A stretch of 64,000 bases of DNA, from contig NZ_CP102382.1 of assembly GCF_024628805.1 (NCBI RefSeq), forward strand, positions 1-64,000, in the 5' to 3' direction. Made by a program: the position numbers and the translations under genes. Positions 60,692 to 64,000 of this stretch are shown here, piece by piece. This stretch comes from Paenimyroides aestuarii. GTDB lineage: Bacteria > Bacteroidota > Bacteroidia > Flavobacteriales > Flavobacteriaceae. A model generated the notes under the pieces. The model saw only the letters and a program-made list of their open reading frames with translations. It did no database searches and was not told where the DNA came from. Position 1 is the first letter of the stretch; each line of letters starts with the position of its first letter.

Positions 60692-61624
60692 TTATTTAAC
60701 ATCAACCAACTCCACATCAAAGATTAAAGTGGCATTTGGTGGAATCACGCCACCTGCACCACGCGAACCGTAACCTAAATGCGATGGAATTACAAAACGT
60801 GCTTTATCGCCAACGTTTAACAAAAGAATTCCTTCATCCCAACCTTCGATTACTTGACCAACGCCTACATTAAATTCAATAGGTTGTTTGCGTTTGTACG
60901 AATCATCAAAAACTTGTCCGTTGGTTAATTGTCCTTTATAATGAACCGCTACTTTGTTGCCTTTTGCAGCTTGTTTACCTGATCCTCTTTGAATATATTG
61001 GTAACGCAAACCGCTATCTGTTTTTTGAAAACCAGCTGCAATTTTATCCAATTCTGCTTCGGCATTTGCTTTTTCTTCTGCCAATCTTTTTAAACGAGAT
61101 CCTTCAAAAGTTCTGAAAGCTTCCACTGCATTCCATTTTTCTGCTTCAGCACCCACACGGATAATTTCCACTTTATCCATTTTATCACCTGGTTCCACCG
61201 CATCAACAACATCTTGTCCTTCAACCACATGACCAAAAACGGTATGGTTGTTATCCAACCAAGGCGTTGCAATGTGTGTAATGAAAAATTGTGAACCGTT
61301 TGTACCCGGACCTGCGTTTGCCATTGAAAGAATTCCAGGTTTATCGTGTTTTAATTCCGGATGAAATTCATCATCAAATTTATAACCCGGACCACCCGAA
61401 CCTGTTCCTGTTGGATCGCCCCCTTGAATCATAAAATCGCTGATTACACGGTGAAAGGTTAATCCGTCGTAATACGGTTTTCCTTGTGAACGAGCCGTGT
61501 TTTCTAAGTTTCCTTCTGCCAAAGCTACAAAGTTTCCTACTGTACCCGGCGTTTTATCATGTGTTAATTTTACTACTATTTCACCTTTTGGAGTGGTGAA
61601 TTTTGCGTATATACCGTTATCCAT
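60692..61624 (-). CDS. Dual peptidyl-prolyl isomerase: cyclophilin fused to FKBP
   Basis: A 310-residue protein joining two unrelated proline isomerases. Residues about 5-165 are a cyclophilin ([56 protein letters not shown]). A helical Glu/Ala-rich linker (about 175-200) leads to an FKBP domain ([66 protein letters not shown]). No signal peptide is visible, so it is probably cytoplasmic and helps protein folding. A -7 element TACCTTTG is at 61647-61654. Confidence 0.95.
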   Translation of the reverse strand: MDNGIYAKFTTPKGEIVVKLTHDKTPGTVGNFVALAEGNLENTARSQGKPYYDGLTFHRVISDFMIQGGDPTGTGSGGPGYKFDDEFHPELKHDKPGILSMANAGPGTNGSQFFITHIATPWLDNNHTVFGHVVEGQDVVDAVEPGDKMDKVEIIRVGAEAEKWNAVEAFRTFEGSRLKRLAEEKANAEAELDKIAAGFQKTDSGLRYQYIQRGSGKQAAKGNKVAVHYKGQLTNGQVFDDSYKRKQPIEFNVGVGQVIEGWDEGILLLNVGDKARFVIPSHLGYGSRGAGGVIPPNATLIFDVELVDVK

Positions 61625-61670
61625 AAAAAATTAATATTGTTACTTACAAAGGTATAAAATTATAGCTGTA

Positions 61671-62618
61671 TTACAGCACATAATTGATATTAAACGCCAA
61701 ACGGTAATTTGCTTCTACCCTACCTCCTGTTAAATTTTGATTGATTGGCAACATGGCATTCACCCCGGCAGAAAACCTTTTATAACCTACCTCTACCCCT
61801 ATTTTTCCAAAGAATATGTCGCCTGCGGTTCTTGGTACTTCTTCGCTAAATTCTTTGTTGGCTTGATAAGTTTCTCCGGCAACACCCAATTGTGGCACAA
61901 AAGCTATATCATTAAAATTGGTGTTGAAGAAAAGCGAGGTGCCATAATTGAATTGATTTCCAAATTGATAATTCTTTTTATTTTCGGTCTTAAAAATGTA
62001 ACTTAAATTGGTATTGAGTCCGTATTTTTTGAAACGAATGATGTGTTCGGTTGCCAAACTGTAATCCCAACTGCCGGTTCCTAACTGAAAACTAGGATTA
62101 ATACTGCCGTTGTTTTTATTATCAAAACTTCCTGTGGGTGCTTTTATTCCTGCACCAATTAATAATTTTTGCTGAATGGTTGCCGAATCGTTTTTGGTTT
62201 GCAATACATTATAAAACCCCATAATGGTAATATCGCCCACTCCGCTTAAACTTTGATTTTCAGTAGTTTTAACACGGTTTAAAATATGATACGGAGCTAA
62301 AACCATCACTTCGGCTTTTTGGGTAACGGGAACACGTGCCCAGAGTTGAACTGTGTTGAAATTCTCATCAATCCACGGAGAATTATTAAAAACCCCGTCT
62401 TTGCTTTTGTAGCTTTGAAACATATAACGCACACCAACAAATTTTTCGCCAATTAACGAGTTAAACCCCATACTACCACCGCTCGCAGAGCAGCCACACG
62501 CATCGCAATCTTCTAAGAAATAGGTGTTTGATTGTTGAGAATCATCGAATAAATGGGCAGTGAATTGACTGTAAACCGTTTGGTGAACAAGCAACAGAAA
62601 TACAATTATTTTTTTCAT
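61671..62618 (-). CDS. Outer-membrane transporter-like protein linked to the di-heme peroxidase
   Basis: A 315-residue exported protein starting at ATG 62618 (an upstream in-frame ATG at 62666 lies inside the peroxidase gene). Signal peptide about 1-18. Just after it comes a Cys-rich motif CDACGCSASGGSMG that could bind metal. The rest has alternating beta-strand patterns (VQLWARVPVTQKAEVMVLAPY; YQFGNQFNYGTSLFFNTNF; VEANYRLAFNINYVL) of an outer-membrane barrel. It begins four bases after the peroxidase stop, so the two are cotranscribed. A copper or other metal role is inferred from context. Confidence 0.8.
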   Translation of the reverse strand: MKKIIVFLLLVHQTVYSQFTAHLFDDSQQSNTYFLEDCDACGCSASGGSMGFNSLIGEKFVGVRYMFQSYKSKDGVFNNSPWIDENFNTVQLWARVPVTQKAEVMVLAPYHILNRVKTTENQSLSGVGDITIMGFYNVLQTKNDSATIQQKLLIGAGIKAPTGSFDNKNNGSINPSFQLGTGSWDYSLATEHIIRFKKYGLNTNLSYIFKTENKKNYQFGNQFNYGTSLFFNTNFNDIAFVPQLGVAGETYQANKEFSEEVPRTAGDIFFGKIGVEVGYKRFSAGVNAMLPINQNLTGGRVEANYRLAFNINYVL

Positions 62619-62622
62619 TTGT

Positions 62623-63687
62623 TTAAGTTTTGTGATAAAAAAGCGGGTTGGTAATAAACGCTTCATCGGTCAAGGTTTTTAAAAAGGCAATCAATGCTTC
62701 TTTTTCTTCGGCTGTGAGCGGAATACCTAATTTTTGATGTTGCTGTATGAATGGATCCAAATTGGGTGTGTTTTGAACGCCATCGGTATAAAAATTCAAC
62801 ACCGATTGTAACGATCCAAAACGCCCATCGTGCATATAAGGTGCTGTTAGGGCTACGTTTCGCAAACTGGGCACTTTAAATTTATATCGATCCTCAGGAA
62901 ATCCCGTAACATGCTCTCTGCCTAAATCATCTAATTTAGGATTGGGCGGCAAACCGTTGTTTCTAAACGAATTATCGGTAAAAATATCAGTTGCATGACA
63001 CGAAGCACAATTGTTTTCAAACAATGCCAACCCTTGCAATTCTTGGTTTGTGAAATCGCCGCCCGGTTCATTTCGAACATATTTATCGTATTTTGAATCG
63101 GCAGAAATCATGATGGTCATGAATTGTGCCAAGGCATTTAACATATTTGCTGAGCTAACTTCGCCATTAGAAAATGCTGATTGAAACATTTTCACATACG
63201 TTGGATCTTGCTTTAACTTTGCAATAATGGCAGGAAAATTCTCATCCATCTCCACCGGGTTGTGAATAGGAACAATAGACAGCATTTGGATACTGTTTGA
63301 AGCGCCATCGTAAAAATATTCGGTTTGAAAAATCATATTTTGAACCGATGGTGCATTGCGTGTGCCGGTTAAATTATCGATACCATGACTTAAATCGTGT
63401 CCGTGATGAGTAAATGCACTTTGCTGTTCATGACAAAAAGCACACGAAATGGTATTGTTGCGAGACAAACGCGGATCGTAAAACAATTTTCTACCCAATG
63501 CCACTCCGTTTTGTGTGGGCATATTATTTGAAATATCTTGTTTTATCGAAGGAAAATTAGCTGGAATTTCTAACGGAAATAAACTGTCTGCTGGAATATC
63601 TTCATACGCCTCATCGGCACTGCATGACATAAACACACAAACCAACAAAACACCAGCTGCTTTCTTGAAAAATTTACTATAAAACAT
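62623..63687 (-). CDS. Di-heme cytochrome c peroxidase, MauG/CcpA family
   Basis: A 354-residue exported lipoprotein (lipobox VCVFMSCS near residue 22). Two CxxCH heme-binding motifs are present: CAFCH in NTISCAFCHEQQSAF and CASCH in LFENNCASCHATDIF. A conserved YFYDGAS and the TAPYMHDGRFGSLQSVL segment are typical of bacterial di-heme peroxidases and MauG-like enzymes. It either reduces hydrogen peroxide or oxidises a protein or metal-site partner. The MbnP-like protein upstream and the transporter downstream suggest the MauG-type/copper role. Confidence 0.93.
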   Translation of the reverse strand: MFYSKFFKKAAGVLLVCVFMSCSADEAYEDIPADSLFPLEIPANFPSIKQDISNNMPTQNGVALGRKLFYDPRLSRNNTISCAFCHEQQSAFTHHGHDLSHGIDNLTGTRNAPSVQNMIFQTEYFYDGASNSIQMLSIVPIHNPVEMDENFPAIIAKLKQDPTYVKMFQSAFSNGEVSSANMLNALAQFMTIMISADSKYDKYVRNEPGGDFTNQELQGLALFENNCASCHATDIFTDNSFRNNGLPPNPKLDDLGREHVTGFPEDRYKFKVPSLRNVALTAPYMHDGRFGSLQSVLNFYTDGVQNTPNLDPFIQQHQKLGIPLTAEEKEALIAFLKTLTDEAFITNPLFYHKT

Positions 63688-63709
63688 ATAAATGGTTTAT
63701 ATAGAAGCA

Positions 63710-63738
63710 TTCCGGGTTGTTCTAAAAAAACCCGGAAT
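63710..63738. other. Intergenic hairpin between the MbnP-like and peroxidase genes
   Basis: Inverted repeat TTCCGGGTT/AACCCGGAA with a loop of about ten bases. On the minus strand a T-run sits at the start of the loop rather than after the second arm, so it is not a standard terminator; attenuation or mRNA processing is possible. Confidence 0.5.
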
Positions 63739-63768
63739 AGCTACCATTAAATTAACAACTAAAAACTA

Positions 63769-64000
63769 TTAATGCTGTGTACCACCGCCGTTGTGCACGT
63801 GATCTACTGTAAACATTTGTAGCGTATTCTCTGCAATTTTGATTAAGTTTTCACCGCCCATGATGCTTGCATTGGTTCCAGCTGCGTTTAAATTGTCTTT
63901 TAAAACAATTTTATTGGTTCCGTCTGCAATTTTATTGGCATCAGTTATAATGTGTATGCTTGGTTTGTCGCCTTTTCGCACGCGTGCTGTGGTTGGTAAA
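63769..64000 (-). CDS. MbnP-like copper-binding protein, C-terminal part (runs off the window)
   Basis: The open frame continues past the window edge, so only about 76 C-terminal residues are visible (from LPTTARVRKGDKPSIHI to MFTVDHVHNGGGTQH). A GTG within it at 63981 is not the true start. A His-rich end (DHVHNGG and TQH) and a Met could be metal ligands. The pattern matches my memory of MbnP-family proteins, which pair with a MauG-like di-heme partner (MbnH); the adjacent peroxidase fits. The identification needs the missing N-terminus. Confidence 0.5.
   Translation of the reverse strand, partial: LPTTARVRKGDKPSIHIITDANKIADGTNKIVLKDNLNAAGTNASIMGGENLIKIAENTLQMFTVDHVHNGGGTQH

Noticed and set aside
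62619..62666. Upstream ATG giving a longer transporter protein
   Set aside because: It lies inside the peroxidase gene and would bury the signal peptide; the ATG at 62618 gives a normal export signal.
1..64000. rRNA, tRNA, CRISPR array, prophage or insertion sequence
   Set aside because: I looked for tRNA-like cloverleafs, regularly spaced repeats and transposase or phage gene motifs and found none I could support.

Overview
The window is a low-GC, protein-dense stretch of a chromosome from a member of the Bacteroidota, most likely family Flavobacteriaceae. The evidence is type IX secretion sorting domains (types A and B), TonB/CarboxypepD-like outer-membrane proteins, an LpxK for lipid A, promoters of the Bacteroidota form TTG-N(17-23)-TAnnTTTG, and near absence of Shine-Dalgarno sequences. 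Because dnaA is the first gene, the numbering probably starts at the chromosomal origin side. I see no rRNA, tRNA, CRISPR array, insertion sequence or prophage.

Layout. 0-8 kb: dnaA, a low-molecular-weight tyrosine phosphatase, a small M50-like membrane protease, an RsmI-like methylase, two small envelope proteins, prfB (with its programmed +1 frameshift) and valS. 8-15.3 kb: a DUF1573 protein, a degenerate DEAD-box-like protein, a sigma-54 response regulator without HTH, a NatAB-type ABC exporter, dnaJ-grpE and a YceI lipoprotein. 15.5-23.6 kb: an aminotransferase, a T9SS-exported nuclease/phosphatase, rsmG, an SDR protein, a DUF4442 protein and a PadR-PspC operon. 24-33.7 kb: two tandem T9SS type-B surface proteins, lpxK, Nif3-like, a coiled-coil protein, a hydrolase and rluF. 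33.7-44.7 kb: an accessory patch with a duplicated gene tail, a frameshifted gene and a small regulator operon, then HutD, a membrane MutS-like ATPase, a secreted subtilase, an SH3 protein, folD and ffh.

45.0-53.0 kb is the most interesting part. Three very AT-rich genes are inserted between ffh and argS. They encode a large protein of unknown fold (DrmE-like by position and size), a DrmA-type helicase and a DrmB-type DUF1998 protein. This looks like a compact DISARM-type anti-phage operon that lacks both the DNA methyltransferase and the phospholipase-D-like DrmC.

53-64 kb: argS, a TonB-type outer-membrane receptor, an ABC exporter whose permease is fused to a TlpA-like thioredoxin, a cyclophilin-FKBP double isomerase, and at the edge a probable copper/di-heme module (outer-membrane transporter, MauG-like peroxidase, partial MbnP-like protein).

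Regulation visible in sequence: several good promoters, about fifteen intrinsic terminators, and one palindrome (ACTWTG-N5-CAAAGT) found upstream of three transcription units at two loci that each encode a small winged-helix regulator next to membrane proteins.
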